NCBI GenBank assembly: GCA_037179515.1
Contig: JAXCGZ010007605.1
Location: 88,501 to 152,500 of the forward strand
Length of the DNA: 64,000 nucleotides
Reading direction: 5' to 3'
Source: Halocaridina rubra
Lineage: Eukaryota; Arthropoda; Malacostraca; Decapoda; Atyidae
This document shows positions 11,034 to 64,000 of the stretch, piece by piece. How positions within the stretch are numbered: position 1 is the stretch's first letter; every line of letters begins with the position of its first letter. The translations under genes were made by a program, and so were the position numbers. The notes beneath the pieces are model-generated. The model had not been told where the DNA came from and searched no databases. It was given only the letters and a program-made list of their open reading frames with translations.

Positions 11034-11516
11034 TGTGTAGGTAGGGCGAGAAGTGGGAGATGGGTTGCTTTTTCGTGATGTGAATAAAGTTGATGTTTTG
11101 GGAAAGAGGGTAGAAAGTTGAGGGGTGAGCATTGTGATCATCATTGTTATGGCTGTTTTTGTGTTGAGGTCTTGAGGAGCCGGCACCGGCATTAGGATAA
11201 GTTATCCTAATTTCGTTTTCTATTTATTTTAGTATATTAGTAAACGGGTTTATTTGCTTGTTTATAACTAGTAAGTGGTTGTGGCTTTGTGTATTCCTGC
11301 GTTTCGGGAGAAGTTGGGCATTATTATGACTGGGAAGGATAGATATTTGGCTGTGGTGTAGGCTGGTCTACTAGCACACTAGAAAGTTTCGGCCTGCTGT
11401 TTATTGACGTCTGAGGTTGTTTAGCCTAGGCCTTCCGGTATCAATGCGTCGCCTGCTGATCTGAGAGGTGAGGACAAACTTTGGTTTTTTTATATATAGG
11501 CTATTTCCTTCCACAA
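11034..11516 (+). repeat. 5' LTR of gypsy-like element
   Basis: 483 bp. Begins TGTGTAGGTAGGGCG and ends TTCCTTCCACA. It aligns along its length with the 3' LTR, with many substitutions and small indels, so the insertion is old. Confidence 0.85.
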
Positions 11517-11639
11517 GCTATCTAGGCTTAAGCTGTGTGTAAGAGAGAGATGGTTATTTGGGAATAGTCTAATAATAGAGTCTAGAGATTTGCGGTTAAT
11601 TGAGGAGTATGATGGCAGTAAAGATGTCGTCGAGTGGTT

Positions 11640-12310
11640 AGTGTGTAGGATTAGAAAAATTAGTGATTTATCTGTAGTTATCCCTTTGCGGCTGACCAGA
11701 GGTGCTTTTTCAGTGTTTCAGCAGTTAGGCAATATGCCAAGAAAGATGCAGAAGCAGTAAACGAGGCTCTGAACTGCATTTTGATTAGATTCATTTACAG
11801 CTTTTGAAAAGTTCACTAAGCACTAAATCAAGGAAGGAGAGACTGTAGATGTGTATTTAGCCGACTTGAAACGTTTGAGCTCGCTGTTTGACTGCAGTAA
11901 CAAGAAGCTATTGTTGTGCGCTTTTATTACTGGTTTACCTGATTGTGTGAAGCAGGCACTTAGGGCAGGCACGTGTATTGAGAGTATGGGTTTGAGTCAG
12001 TTTGTAGAAAGGGCAAGAATACTTCTGACTGAGGACTCTAATGCTGACACTGTATTTTTTAGTAGAGGTAGATTCCATAATAGAAAGAAAGTATCACGAT
12101 GTGCTGATTTTTAGCGTAAGGTAAACCTGCAATTATGTTTTAATTATGGAAAACCAAACCACTCTGTGCGTGAATGCCCGTTGACTTCACATGTGTAGTC
12201 AGGAAGTGGATCTACCACACTTATTGAGTCTCGTGTGAGTTATAGATGCAATAAACTTGGCCACATAGCAAAAAACTGTGATTTAAACTCTAACGAGGAA
12301 AAGTCATTAG
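11640..12310 (+). pseudogene. Degraded gag-like region with zinc-knuckle remnants
   Basis: The frame 11851-12114 contains 'LLLCAFITGLPDCVKQALRA', a gag-like 'GLP..VK..LR' pattern. Downstream are two CCHC-like remnants, CFNYGKPNHSVREC and YRCNKLGHIAKNC, each with one expected Cys missing. Gag would form the particle and bind RNA. The reading frame contains stops at about 12112 and 12198. Confidence 0.65.
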
Positions 12311-12334
12311 CTTCTTCCTCCAAGAATTGAAAAT

Positions 12335-15040
12335 AGCGCTGCCTGTGTTTGAGTTAATTGTAAACGGAATTCGGGTAAGCGCTCTAGTGGACAGTGGAAG
12401 CACTAGATGTAGCGTTGAGGAGAGGATGTGTCGAGATTGGAGTAGGTGATATGTTGGCCTAATTGGGATTAGTGGCCACGAGGTTCCCTGCAGAAGAGAG
12501 GGGTTTGTCAACTTAGGTAATGGAGGCAATGAGGCAAGAGTGAAGGTGATAGTCGCTTATCATTGTCTGTTGAATTTTGGATTCATCTTGGGGATGAACG
12601 GTATTGAGTTACTGGGGGGAGTAACTATAAAGTTGACCGAGAAGATAACAGTAGGAGATAGAACTAAGTCTTTGGCGGGTATGTCTTTGTGTACGGAAAA
12701 AATCCAGTTGTAGTGGTAGATGAGAAGAACTTGAAAGCAGTGTATGATGGATATTGTTGGGTGATTACTTTGTTATGGTTGGAGGGAAAGGAACCTAATC
12801 TTAAAAACACACCGGTGGAGTATGAAGTCCCTTGACATGTTCGAGAGGAATATGAGCAGGAATTGGCACAGTGTATTAAGGATGGATGGCTTGTGCTGCA
12901 CGTTGAGCAAAAACATGGCCCCCCTCGTGGCTTGATACCTCTTATATGGCAGTGAACCAGAAGAAACGGATGTGTGTTGGGACGGGCGTAAGACGGGGAG
13001 CAATACAGCCATTGTTGATTTTAGGAAGGCGTATTTGCAGATTCATGTGGATGAAAGTCTGTGGGCATATCAGAAAGTGATTTATAAAGGATTGAGGTAC
13101 TGCTTAATGCTGCTTGGGTTCGGGTTGAACGTTGCGCCACTAATAATGTCAGGAATTTTGACAGTGGTGTTTGATCAGGTACCTGAGATCAAGCGGCACA
13201 TTCAGCTTATTTTGACGACATTTATGGGGAAGAAAGTGTTGTGGCATGCAGTCGAGTCATTAAGCATCTGCAAGAGTGAGGTTTAGTCTGCAATTTCCCT
13301 GAGAAGGTATCAGCCTTGGCATGTGTTCTAGGCATGAGGGTGCAGGGTAATCCAGAAAGAAAGGGCCAGCTCAACTGGTGCAGAGACAATAAATTAGAGG
13401 GAGTACCAGATGTACTGACCAGGAGAGTGATATTTTCAATTTGTGGTCAGTTAACTGGACATTTGCTAGTTTGCAGCTGGTTGAGAGTGGCTGCCTCTTA
13501 CCTCAAAGAGTAGTGAATACTTATAGTGTAGGATGGGATGACGAGATCAGAGAGGAGTATGTTCGTGTCATGTTGGAAGATATCTATTGCAGATTAGATA
13601 AATATGAACCGGCTCATGGAAGGTGGAATGTTGAGGGTGCCGAGGCGGATCTGTGGGTTGATGCGAGCTCATTAGCAGTTGGCGTGGTTTTGCAGATGAA
13701 AAGAATAACTGCATAGGATGGACCATGGTTGAGGGAGTCAGATAGCATGCACATAAACATGGCAGAGCTAGAGGCTGTCATTCAAGGGCCTAACGTGGCT
13801 CTATCGTGGAATATAAAGATGATTCAGTTAAAGACTGATTCTTCTACTGTCTATCACTGGTTAACTGACGCGCTGACTAGCATAGCGAGGCTGCAGACAA
13901 AAGCAGCAAATGAGATGCTAATCCGAAGAAGATTGGAAGTCATAACCCAGTTGAAGGAGGAGTATAATACAGAATTGAGCCTCGAGCTAGTACCTAGTAT
14001 ATGCAATCTTGCGGATGCTTTGACGGGGGTACCCAATCGGTGGTTGAGTCGTCAGCACGGTGATGTGTGCACTGTGGCAATCTGTCTTAACCCAGACAAG
14101 AGAAGAGACATTCATCAGACTATGGGTCATCATGGCGTGGAAGGAACAATTTACTTGCTAGGAGGGTGCATCCTTATGGTGCCCGCAAGCTAGTTCAGGA
14201 AGTTGTTAGGAATTGTGAGAAGTGTAACAGTATAGATCCTGCCCCTCAAAAGTGCACACATGGTAGTCTTGAGTGTGCCGGATGTGTGGGGACAGTGTGG
14301 ATGGATGTAGCACACTACAGTGGAAAACACTACCTCACCCTCATTGATTGTGGCCCAATTCGCTTCACTTTGTGGGACAAACTGCGTTATGAGTATTGTG
14401 AGACCGTGATGTGGTTATTAGCACAGGTGTGTTGTGAATGTGGGCCCCTTCGCGAGATCTTGACTGACAATGTAGCAATTTTTAGGAGTCAAAGGTTCAA
14501 GGATTTCGCCAGGAAGTGGGGGTGTAGTCTGCGGTTTCGATGTGCATATGTTACTGAAAATCCATAGTCGAGAGGGTTCATTGTTTGATCAAGAGGATAG
14601 CTGCCAGAGCTTGCTGTGATATCAGAGAAGCCGTATATTTGTACAACATAACTCCGTTAGATGTTAATGGTGGCAATTGGCAGTACAAGGTAGGGGAGGA
14701 GGTGTGGGTTAAGGACCCCCAAAACAGGTGCGTCAAGAAGTTCGAGTGTGGAAGAGTAACAAAACTGATCTCTCCCCAAGCGGCAGAAGTGGATGGCATA
14801 CCCAGATATGTGAAGGATCTCAGGCGTTGTGTTGTGAGCACAGAGGAGAGGTCAAATAGACTTGGAAGCGGAGGTGAGAATAAGACTGAGGATGATGAGC
14901 ATCTGTTGATCGGATTCAATGAGAATGACACTGACTTTTCAACGAGTGAACACTGCACAGGAGATGAACTGGAGAGGCAGGCTGTGGCCCCTCGGAGAAG
15001 TGGAGGGACGAGGCGTCCTCCCTATTGGCTTTATTGTTGA
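12335..15040 (+). pseudogene. Degraded gypsy-like pol (protease, RT, RNase H, integrase)
   Basis: Domains in order. Aspartic protease: 'ALVDSGSTRCSV' near 12395. Reverse transcriptase: 'AIVDFRKAYLQIHVDE', 13008-13060, then 'LLGFGLNVAP'. RNase H: 'DLWVDASSLAVGVVLQ' near 13650, 'INMAELEAV' and 'LKTDSSTVYHW'. Integrase: HHCC-type 'IHQTMGHHGVEG...CEKCN' (14110-14230), core 'VWMDVAHYSGKHYLTLID' and 'LTDNVAIFRSQRF', C-terminal 'DGIPRYVKDLRRC' near 14800. Several frameshifts and stops break it, including one between 14193 and 14166 inside integrase. RNase H before integrase places it with Ty3/gypsy. It is inactive. Confidence 0.8.
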
Positions 15041-15058
15041 ATTCATATTCAGGGGGAT

Positions 15059-15506
15059 TGTGTAGGCAAGGCGAGAATTGGGAGATGGATTGCTTTTTTG
15101 TGAATAAAGTTGAAGTTTTGGAAGAGAGGGTAGAAAGTTGAGGGGTGAGCATCGTAATCGTCATTGTTATGGTTGTTGTTGTTCTATTGAGGTCTGGAGG
15201 AGCCAGCACCGGTGTTAGGATAAGTCGTGCTGACTTCGTTTTCTATTTATTTTAGTATATTAGTACATGGGTTTATTTTCATGTTTATAATTAGGAAGTG
15301 GTTGTGACTTTGTGTTTCCTATGTTAATGGAGAATTTGGGCATTATTAGGACTGGGAAGGATAGATATTTGGCTGTAGTGTAGGCTGCTCTGTATGCCTA
15401 CTGGAAAGTTTCGGCCTGCTGTTTATTGACGTCTGTGTTTGTCTAGCCTAGGCCCTCCAGTATCGACGAATTGCATGCAGATGTGAGAGGTGAGGACAAA
15501 CTATGT

Positions 15507-15542
<36 letters not shown>

Positions 15543-15562
15543 TATAGGCTATTTCCGTCCAC
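15059..15562 (+). repeat. 3' LTR of gypsy-like element
   Basis: 504 bp, TGTGTAGGCAAGG...TCCGTCCACA. It is longer than the 5' LTR mainly because of an expanded T run (15506-15541). Confidence 0.85.
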
Positions 15563-15658
15563 AGAACCACCACCCAGTTTGCTCTCACTCACCATATTGT
15601 TTCTCATGTTCATCTACTCTCTTTGGTTTCCCTCGTTTTTGGTCGTTATTGACATTAC

Positions 15659-15865
15659 TATGTCTCCCAAGTGTAGTGGTGATAGTTATGATGGCAGTGC
15701 TATGAAGAAAAGAAAAACCATCACCTTGGAAGTTATAGTTGAAATAGTAAAATGCTCAGAAAAGGGAGTGAAAGTGAAGCGTTTTTGGCCAGTAGGGTTG
15801 GTTTAATCGTTTTAAGAGTAGTGCTAATTTGCATAACTTATAATTAAAGAAAAGGGTGTAAAGCT
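15659..15865 (+). pseudogene. Tigger-like transposase N-terminus with internal deletion
   Basis: Starts MSPKCSGDSYDGSAMKKRK and keeps the first part of the centromere-binding-type helix-turn-helix. It then jumps at SEKGVKVKR to a FWPVGLV segment that belongs to the second DNA-binding region. The relatives at 19704 and 32015 (-) have an extra stretch there. No catalytic domain follows. Confidence 0.7.
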
Positions 15866-15908
15866 ACTGGATGTTGAGCAAAACTTCTTTTTTATTTCAT
15901 TTTCTTTA

Positions 15909-16125
15909 TGATTTTGACGCCAGGACAGGCAAAAAAAAAAAAAAATGAATAACTGTGCCCTCTTCGGCCCTGGGCACAAAGAAAAATAAAAGTAAAGAGA
16001 AACAGAGATGGGGAGTGTTGTGACTTGTCAAATGTGAAAGGATAATAAGGGATATGTGACGAATATCCAATAATATTTGGTGTTGATATAGGCATAGAAA
16101 AAGAATTGTTACTGATGGAAGACTT
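15909..16125 (+). repeat. 'gtgacaccagg' dispersed repeat
   Basis: GACGCCAGGACAGGC, an A run, 'ggccctgggcacaaagaaaa', 'aaagagaaacagagatgggg', then 'ggcatagaaaaagaattgtt'. The last block matches the minus-strand copy at 60098-60352, so the repeat is at least 210 bp. Confidence 0.7.
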
Positions 16126-16204
16126 AGCATCATGGTTTAATTATATGCTGTTTAAGTTGTAATTTTGCATTTATGCTTATTTTTCAGAGTTTTTTCTTTT
16201 GCAG

Positions 16205-34000
<17,796 letters not shown>

Positions 34001-34030
34001 TAATATTTGCTTTCGGTTTTTACTTTTATA

Positions 34031-34146
34031 AATAAATTGTAAGTTTGCACTGAAGTATTTGTGTGCTATATGCCTACAGCACTGAATTTTAACTTTGTGA
34101 GAAGCCACATTATCTATTAGCTTTCTTGTAAGCGTATGAAAATAAA
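34031..34146 (+). promoter_or_regulatory. Polyadenylation signals of host gene 1
   Basis: AATAAA at 34031-34036 and again at 34141-34146, 31 and 141 bases after the stop. Confidence 0.55.
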
Positions 34147-34195
34147 CTATGGAACAAAACAAAGTACCTTTTTTTTTTGCGTTGTTTTAGTTCCT

Positions 34196-34365
34196 GTCTT
34201 GTATGCTAAGCTCACTGGTAGAATGCGCGAGTCAGAAACTGACTAATGGGTGCTCAATCCTACCGCGGGATGTTGTGAAAGGCATTCTATCTTAATCCCC
34301 AGTTTCAAGATGTCCACATCCACCCCTATTCAAATGGGGACTAAATGATTTGTGAAGCGGTGCAT
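34196..34365 (+). repeat. tRNA-derived SINE (family S2)
   Basis: 'taagctcactggtagaatgc' head, 'gtgctcaatcctaccgcggg' B-box region, 'ttcaaatggggactaaatga' body. Confidence 0.7.
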
Positions 34366-34369
34366 TGTT

Positions 34370-35964
34370 ACTCTATATATGACCGAGTCTGAGGCTCATA
34401 TTCCAGTATAAAAGAGAATACTGGCATTTGTTCATTGTTATAACACTTTTGTAGAATGTAGAAAGATGATATTTGCAAAGAAAAGAAAATGTTTATAATT
34501 TTTTATATTATCTTTACATACTGGGTTGGGTAATGGACATATTTTGTATGTCTTTTGAATCTTAGGAGTTTGTTTTAACCATAAAACAAAGAGAAGTGGT
34601 AGTAAAGGATAAAGAAATTCTACCTCAGATTTTTCCTTTTATAAGCACACCCTTCTTGCTTCTTTACTTAATTTTTTCTTGCTTTAGCAACTAAGTTTAG
34701 GGGACACGTTACTGCAACAAAGCAGAGGTGTTGAAATTCCTTTTAATTTTTATATAACTTTTTGCTTTTAGTGCTGTAGTTTTTATTCCTTAAACTGCCT
34801 GACTGAACAGTTCAGAGTCCCTAAGAAAGGCCATTGTTGATCCTGGACTCACCCATAGAGTTTGTCCGAGAGTGTACGTTGTGTTGGGTACATGTATGTT
34901 TGAGTGCAATGCAGTCTTCCAGACTATGTTTCCTGGGTTGCTCTCTGTGTCTCTGCCTAGAGGTGATAATTTGTCCTCAAATGCTTGAGAGTTAATAATG
35001 ATACATAAATTCAAACAATAAATAAACAGCTGATAGTTACGTCTATTACATGGGAATTTAAAAATAAATTATTACATTTGTACTTTATTTACAAAAAAAT
35101 TTGTCTTACATAGACCACTGAGTATGTTGTACTGACCAGCAGTACAACCTTAAGATTATGGTATGAGGCAGAAGATAGAGCTACCAACCTTATAACCTAA
35201 GGTATTAACACAATATATACACAATATCATTTGCTAGTCAAGCATTAAATTACTCAGTTTTATGAATATTGCTATTTGCTTAAACATTCAAAATAAAATA
35301 TCTAAAATCCTTAATGTGAATGGAGTGCCAATGTGTATGGCAGGTGCTGAAGAAATGCTGGTTGGTAGCTCTGGTATATAGTGGCATCATGGCATCATTT
35401 CTGTGTGACTTAAGAATATTACTTCTAGGATAATATTACAACTAAGATAAATTATAACATGACATAGTTTACACGTAACTTGGCATTTTCCAATTATATA
35501 AATGCTAAATTTTTTATTGGTACATATAATTTGACATCGAGGCGGTATCAAACATAGAAAATTTTGACAATTTCCGATACTGCGTAATATAAGTATATTT
35601 TGTTTGCTTCCAAAATGGTTTAGTTACTGTACATGCCCATTTTTCTGTCTTGGGGTCAATTATGACATTCTCAGTGTACAGTATTTAGATTGCATGTGTT
35701 ACGTAAAAGAATCAGTCTCTGTATATACCACCAGTAATGTTATTGTAATTAAAAATAAATCAATTTGGTTGAGCGAAGGTTTTCCCACTTAAAAGTACAA
35801 CAAAAAAGGAAACTTATGAGACTGGCATAAACCTCCTTGATATAATCACATAATCTAGAAATAGAGAAGAGGATAAATAGAAACTATTTACAAATTATGG
35901 CAACAGCCTTTGCCAGACTTGAGATATTTTATATAACCCACAAATGTTAAAATATCCCTGATGG
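34370..35964. other. Gap between the convergent genes, including gene 2 3' UTR
   Basis: No further gene or known repeat seen. On the minus strand, AATAAA lies at 35513-35518 and 35084-35089, candidate polyadenylation signals for the gene ending at 35965. Confidence 0.5.
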
Positions 35965-58829
<22,865 letters not shown>

Positions 58830-59200
58830 CTGGAAATCATGAAATGAAAGACATGAGTATGAGGAAAATATATCATAATATTGTATGAAAGAAATCGATG
58901 TGAGATAAATATACCAGGATATAGTCTCATGGGAAATATATCAATCCCCAAAAATTCTGAAGTCAAAATGTCACTCATGTAAGTATTTGAAAGAGCAAGG
59001 AGACGAATTTAAATTTTTCATGAGCTGATTTTTTGCATGCATATATAGATTAACCACTTAATATATAAATATGAAACACCTGTCTTTTCTGATAATTCGC
59101 TTAAGCACATATTAGGATTTTACACTGCACAACACTATAATACAAACAATGAGCCTGTTTAGAAGTAATGAAAACTAAGGCATAATGCTCCTTTTACAAA
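58830..59200 (-). other. Region upstream of gene 2 first visible exon
   Basis: Intron by inference. I could not find a convincing Met-containing exon here. Confidence 0.45.
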
Positions 59201-59203
59201 CGG

Positions 59204-60052
<849 letters not shown>

Positions 60053-60097
60053 GGCACCAATCGACCGTTGCGATACTACCGCTGAAGGTTTTCTGAA

Positions 60098-60680
<583 letters not shown>

Positions 60681-60748
<68 letters not shown>

Positions 60749-60760
60749 TGTGTGTGTGTG
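60681..60760. repeat. (TG)n microsatellite
   Basis: TG run with one TATG interruption, between two LINE fragments. Confidence 0.97.
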
Positions 60761-61260
60761 ATTACCTAATTATGCTTACGGGAAAGAGCCCAAAGCTCGT
60801 ATCTTCCCGTCTCCTGATCAATTTTGTACTTAGGGATACTTATCATACCTGTCCTTAACACTATGGATTGAGTTAGCATTAACTACCTCCTCGCTCAGCG
60901 AATTCCAATTATCAACTCTTTCACTAAAAAAGTACTTCATTACATCCTGCAAAGAAGTTATCTTACGAAGCTTCAAACCACGACCTCTAGCTCTAGAGCC
61001 AGCCATATCAAAATATCGATCCTTATCCACTCTATCATAACCATGAAGGAATTTAAAGACTGTCACCATATCCCCCCTCAATCTTCTAGCTTCGAGTGAT
61101 GGCAAGTCTAATTTCCTCAGCCTCTCATCATAACTGAGATTGTGTATTTCTGGCACCAGTTTCGTGGCATGTCTTTGAACTTTTTCAAGCTTAGCTACGT
61201 GCTTTTTCAAGTGTGGATTCCAAAAGGGGGCTGCATGTTCAAGTTTTAGCCTCACATAGG
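60758..61260 (-). pseudogene. LINE RT C-terminal fragment
   Basis: Open over 60830-61255, 'LEHAAPFWNPHLKKHVAKLE' through DRYDKYP. The 5' cut falls in CCTCACATAGG, followed by TG repeats. Confidence 0.85.
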
Positions 61261-61275
61261 TGTGTGTGTGTTTAT

Positions 61276-62783
61276 GTGATTACCTAACTGTGATTACCTA
61301 ATTGTGTTTACGGGAAAGAGCCCAAAGCTCGTATCTTCCCGTCTCCTGATCGGTTCCATTTTAGACTTAGTGATACTTATCATACCTGTCCTTAAAACTA
61401 TGGATTGAGATAGCATTAACTACCTCCTCGCTTAGCGAATTCCAGTTATCAACTACTCTTACACTGAAAAAGTATTTCCTTACATCCTGCAAAGAAGTTT
61501 TCTTACGAAGCTTCAAACTATGACCTCTAGTTCTAGAGCCAGCCATATCAAAATATCGATCCCTATCCACTCTATCATAACCATGAAGGAATTTAAAGAC
61601 TGTCACCATATCCCCCCTCACTCTTCTAGCTTCGAGTGATGGTAAGTCTAATTCCCTCAGCCTCTCATCATAACTGAGATTGCGTATTTCTGGCACCAGT
61701 TTCGTGGCATGTCTTTGAACTTTTTCAAGCTTAGCTATGTGCTTTTTCAAGTGCGGATTCCAAAAGGGGGCTGCATATTCGAGTTTTGGCCTCACATAGG
61801 TTACATAAATATTTCTGAACATTTCCTTGTCCATGTGCCTGAAGGCTACCCTTACATTTGATAAGAATGCATATGCTGCCCTTACTATGCCATTTATATG
61901 TATTTCTGGAGACAAATCTGCCAGTATGTTTACTCCTAGATGTCTCTCATTTTCTGTCTCTTGAAGTTGTACTCCAGCCACCGAGTAGTCAAGCTTGGGC
62001 CTTCTTGCACTTGTGCCCATTCTCATTACCTTACATTTTGAAGTATTGAATTTCATTAGCCACTTTTCTGACCACTCATGCAGATTATTTAGATCCTCCT
62101 GAAGTTCTCTACCATTGTTCTCGTATTTTACTTTCTTCACAATCTTTGCATCATAAGAACATAAGAACATAAGAATAGAGGACACTGCAACATGCCTACT
62201 GGCACACACGAGGCAGCTCCATTTTTGAATTGTATTTTCAGCATGTCTAACCTATTCTATTCTACTCTACTTATTTATTCTGTTTTTCTTTTTATGATTT
62301 TTCTAATAAGCACTAACCTATTCATACCCACCCTACCTCTGTCATATGTCTATCTAATCTACATTTGAAGGTGTCTAAGGTATTGGCATTTACTATCATA
62401 CTAGGAAGCTTGTTCCATGCATCAGCTACTCTATTACCAAACCAATTTTTACCAATTTCCCTTCTGAACCTAAATTTATCAAGCTTAAATCCATTATTAC
62501 GAGTTCTGGTTTGATCATGAATTTTTAAAACTTTATTAATATCTCCCTTGTTAATCCCTTTAAACCATTTATACACTTCAATCATATCCCCCCTAACTCT
62601 TCGCCTCTCTAGAGAATGTAGATTAAGTTTTTTTAATCTGTCCTCATATGGTTTCATCTGCAAACATATTCATGAATGAATTTACAGACTCTGGTAGGTC
62701 ATTTACATATACAAGGAACAAAAGTGGCCCTAAAACTGAACCTTGTGGAACTCCACTACTAACTCTTCTCCATTCAGACACTG
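61276..62783 (-). mobile_element. LINE copy with nested second LINE
   Basis: Same family. RT C-terminal frame 61367-62150 from DAKIVKKV to DRYDKYH is intact. The upstream part resumes at 62654 ([20 protein letters not shown] region) after a foreign insertion (62154-62653). The 5' cut abuts (TG)n at 62782. Confidence 0.88.
62154..62653 (-). mobile_element. Second LINE family, 3' fragment
   Basis: Minus-strand frame 62322-62663 includes 'RRRVRGDMIEVYKWFKGINK' and 'NRVADAWNKLPSMIVNANTL', an RT C-terminal region of another CR1/L2-type family. The 3' end is three TTCTTATG-type units. It splits GCATCA|TCTGCAAAC, with a 3-4 base target duplication at most. Confidence 0.8.
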
Positions 62784-62811
62784 TGTGTGTGCGTGTGTGT
62801 GTGTGTGTGTC
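62782..62811. repeat. (TG)n microsatellite
   Basis: TG run with one CG step at the 5' cut of a LINE. Confidence 0.95.
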
Positions 62812-63295
62812 GCAAATGTTCATAGAAGAAGGTGATAAATAGAACTAATATTAAAGTTCTTTGAAAACGGGAAAGAAGAGAATGTTTTGATTAAGCATAG
62901 AAAACAGAACGATATTTATATGACTTTACTTGTAGTTATCCGTGAGAGTGAATTAAAATGCCAAGTTGGAGGAAAAGGAGAGGAGGAGAGAATCTGATCT
63001 CAAGTCCAGATAAATTTAGAGGGTTAGTGTCAGAAAGGACATCCAAGAAGTTAGTGAGAAAAAGCGACCCTATCTAATACTGTGAAAAGCTGCAGACGAA
63101 ATGAAGGAAGAGTAAAGATTAGGAAGGGGATCATGGTCTCTGGTGTGGTAAACCAGCGTGAACTTAGCAGTCTTAGTGAGCGTACTATGAGATAAGTGGG
63201 GTCATTCCTAAAAGTATAAATACCCGCCCGAGCTTTGATTGGGGCAAAGATGATCGTCTTAACCGCTCCCATTTTAAATAAAGGAAGTATGTACA
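62812..63295. other. Unassigned sequence
   Basis: No supported gene. TATAAATA at 63215-63222 is noted but unsupported as a promoter. Confidence 0.4.
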
Positions 63296-63460
63296 GTTTT
63301 TTTCACGTGTCACAAGTAGTTCCATTGGGTGGACAAACATGTTGAAGTTAAGGGATTGTGGATGGATGACCATCCAATAATCCCACTGTTGGCTTGAACC
63401 CGCGTTTGTAGCCAAACGACTCTCACGTTCTACCAGTGAGCTGCCGCACGTAAAGCCGAA
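63296..63460 (-). repeat. tRNA-derived SINE (family S2)
   Basis: On the minus strand, GTGCGGCAGCTCACTGGTAG head, CGGGTTCAAGCC B box, 'ccttaacttcaacatgtttg' body aligned to 22450-22500. Confidence 0.7.
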
Positions 63461-63710
63461 TTGCATTTGGGATTTTTATGAATGTTTCTGATGCATTTAC
63501 GATATTCAAAAACACCGATGGAAGACCTATACTTATCTATCAAGACGTTTACTGTTTTTTACTCTCTCTTGTGTACTCGTTAGGCCTACCTGTGGGGAAA
63601 GAAGAGATGAGAAGAGACAGTAGGAGACCGTGTTCGACTAAAAATAATGAAAAAAATTACTAATTTCCATACTCTTACTACTTAAACATTACTAATTGCA
63701 CCATATTTTA
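63461..63710. other. Unassigned sequence
   Basis: Nothing recognised. Confidence 0.4.

Positions 63711-63793
<83 letters not shown>
63711..63793. repeat. (ATT)n microsatellite
   Basis: Pure ATT run. Confidence 0.97.
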
Positions 63794-63794
<1 letters not shown>

Positions 63795-63868
63795 AAACAT
63801 CGATTTTTTTGTGCATGATAGATTATTTAATAGATTCCGTTTTTTGTTTGATAATAGTTGCAAAACAT

Positions 63869-63927
63869 ACATACATACATACATGCATACATACATACAT
63901 ACATACATACATACATACATACAGACA
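63869..63927. repeat. (ATAC)n microsatellite with (AGAC)n end
   Basis: Tetranucleotide run with one GCAT step, then three AGAC units. Confidence 0.95.
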
Positions 63928-64000
63928 GACAGACGCACACATGAAATAGGAAAAAAAAAAGAACAAAAGCCATATTGACAGCGGCAGGTTTCTTCACGTA

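Larger units (their letters stand above)
11034..15562 (+). mobile_element. Ty3/gypsy-like LTR retrotransposon, degraded
   Basis: Two direct LTRs (11034-11516 and 15059-15562), both TGTGTAGG...TCCACA, flank gag-, protease-, RT-, RNase H- and integrase-like sequence in gypsy order. A purine-rich tract (CAGGGGGA, about 15050-15057) precedes the 3' LTR. The flanks GATCC (left) and GAACC (right) resemble a 5-bp target duplication. They join into sequence matching the uninterrupted Tigger at 32090-32130. Frames are broken throughout. I see no env-like frame. Confidence 0.85.
8921..15900 (+). mobile_element. Tigger-like element B, interrupted twice
   Basis: The pieces at 8921-9068, 10898-11033 and 15563 to about 15900 line up, in order, with the 5' flank of the transposase at 32015 (read on the minus strand, 32290 to 32015). 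A non-autonomous Tigger (9069-10897) and an LTR retrotransposon (11034-15562) are inserted between them. The remaining coding part is a short broken transposase at 15659. The left end is uncertain. Confidence 0.6.

Noticed and set aside
11001..15209. Minus-strand frames of 63-126 residues over the LTR element
   Set aside because: Antisense to gag/pol and LTR sequence. The retroelement reads on the plus strand.
63215..63222. TATAAATA as a promoter
   Set aside because: No gene start recognised within the window downstream of it.
63849..63927. CRISPR-like regular repeats
   Set aside because: Simple (ATAC)n tetranucleotide run with no spacers, in a eukaryotic genome.

Overview
This is eukaryotic, arthropod-type genomic DNA, most likely from a decapod crustacean. 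The evidence is short exons in long introns, very dense di- and trinucleotide microsatellites, tRNA-derived SINEs, several pogo/Tigger-type DNA transposon lineages, CR1/jockey-like LINEs and a Ty3/gypsy-like LTR element. The species call is inference. Most open frames in the window are transposon pieces or microsatellite translations. I find two host genes, both by joining splice-compatible exons by eye.

Host gene 1 (+ strand, coding exons at 16205-16319, 18534-18630, 32721-32791, 33034-33104, 33860-34000) is the 3' part of a gene I do not recognise. Its exons are phase-compatible, and it ends in a lysine-rich patch followed by a long Asp/Glu tail, as in many nuclear proteins. Its third visible intron (18631-32720) is filled with Tigger elements and SINEs.

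Host gene 2 (- strand, 35965-58829) is the main find. Fifteen coding exons join in one frame without a stop and encode about 2,950 residues. The protein starts with most of a signal peptide (the initiator exon is not found) and a YGPPP-repeat proline-rich domain. It continues with long, low-complexity, almost cysteine-free modules: an LDTE-type repeat, an acidic Ser/Thr-rich region, a SVSQPQ/GVPL repeat region and a basic segment. It is probably a secreted extracellular matrix or cuticle protein. The two genes converge tail to tail, with about 2 kb between stop codons.

Mobile-element layers. 1-8637: two pogo/Tigger-type elements meet head to head at 665/667. The second is split by two head-to-tail LINE copies (767-7564) and by an LTR piece (7693-8066). 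8638-16125: a Tigger is interrupted by a 1.8-kb non-autonomous Tigger (9069-10897) and a 4.5-kb gypsy-like LTR element (11034-15562). 19056-21735, 23251-27113 and about 27565-32437 are three larger Tiggers with decayed transposases; the last is split by a 2.2-kb nested insertion. 51509-55833 (inside an intron of gene 2) and 59455-62783 are arrays of 5'-truncated copies of one LINE family. Their 3' ends repeatedly abut (CA/TG)n or other microsatellites.

I see no true tRNA, rRNA or CRISPR. The tRNA-like sequences are SINE heads. The sequence evidence supports a large, possibly undescribed secreted repeat protein and a LINE family that appears to seed arrays in microsatellites. It does not show a new enzymatic system.
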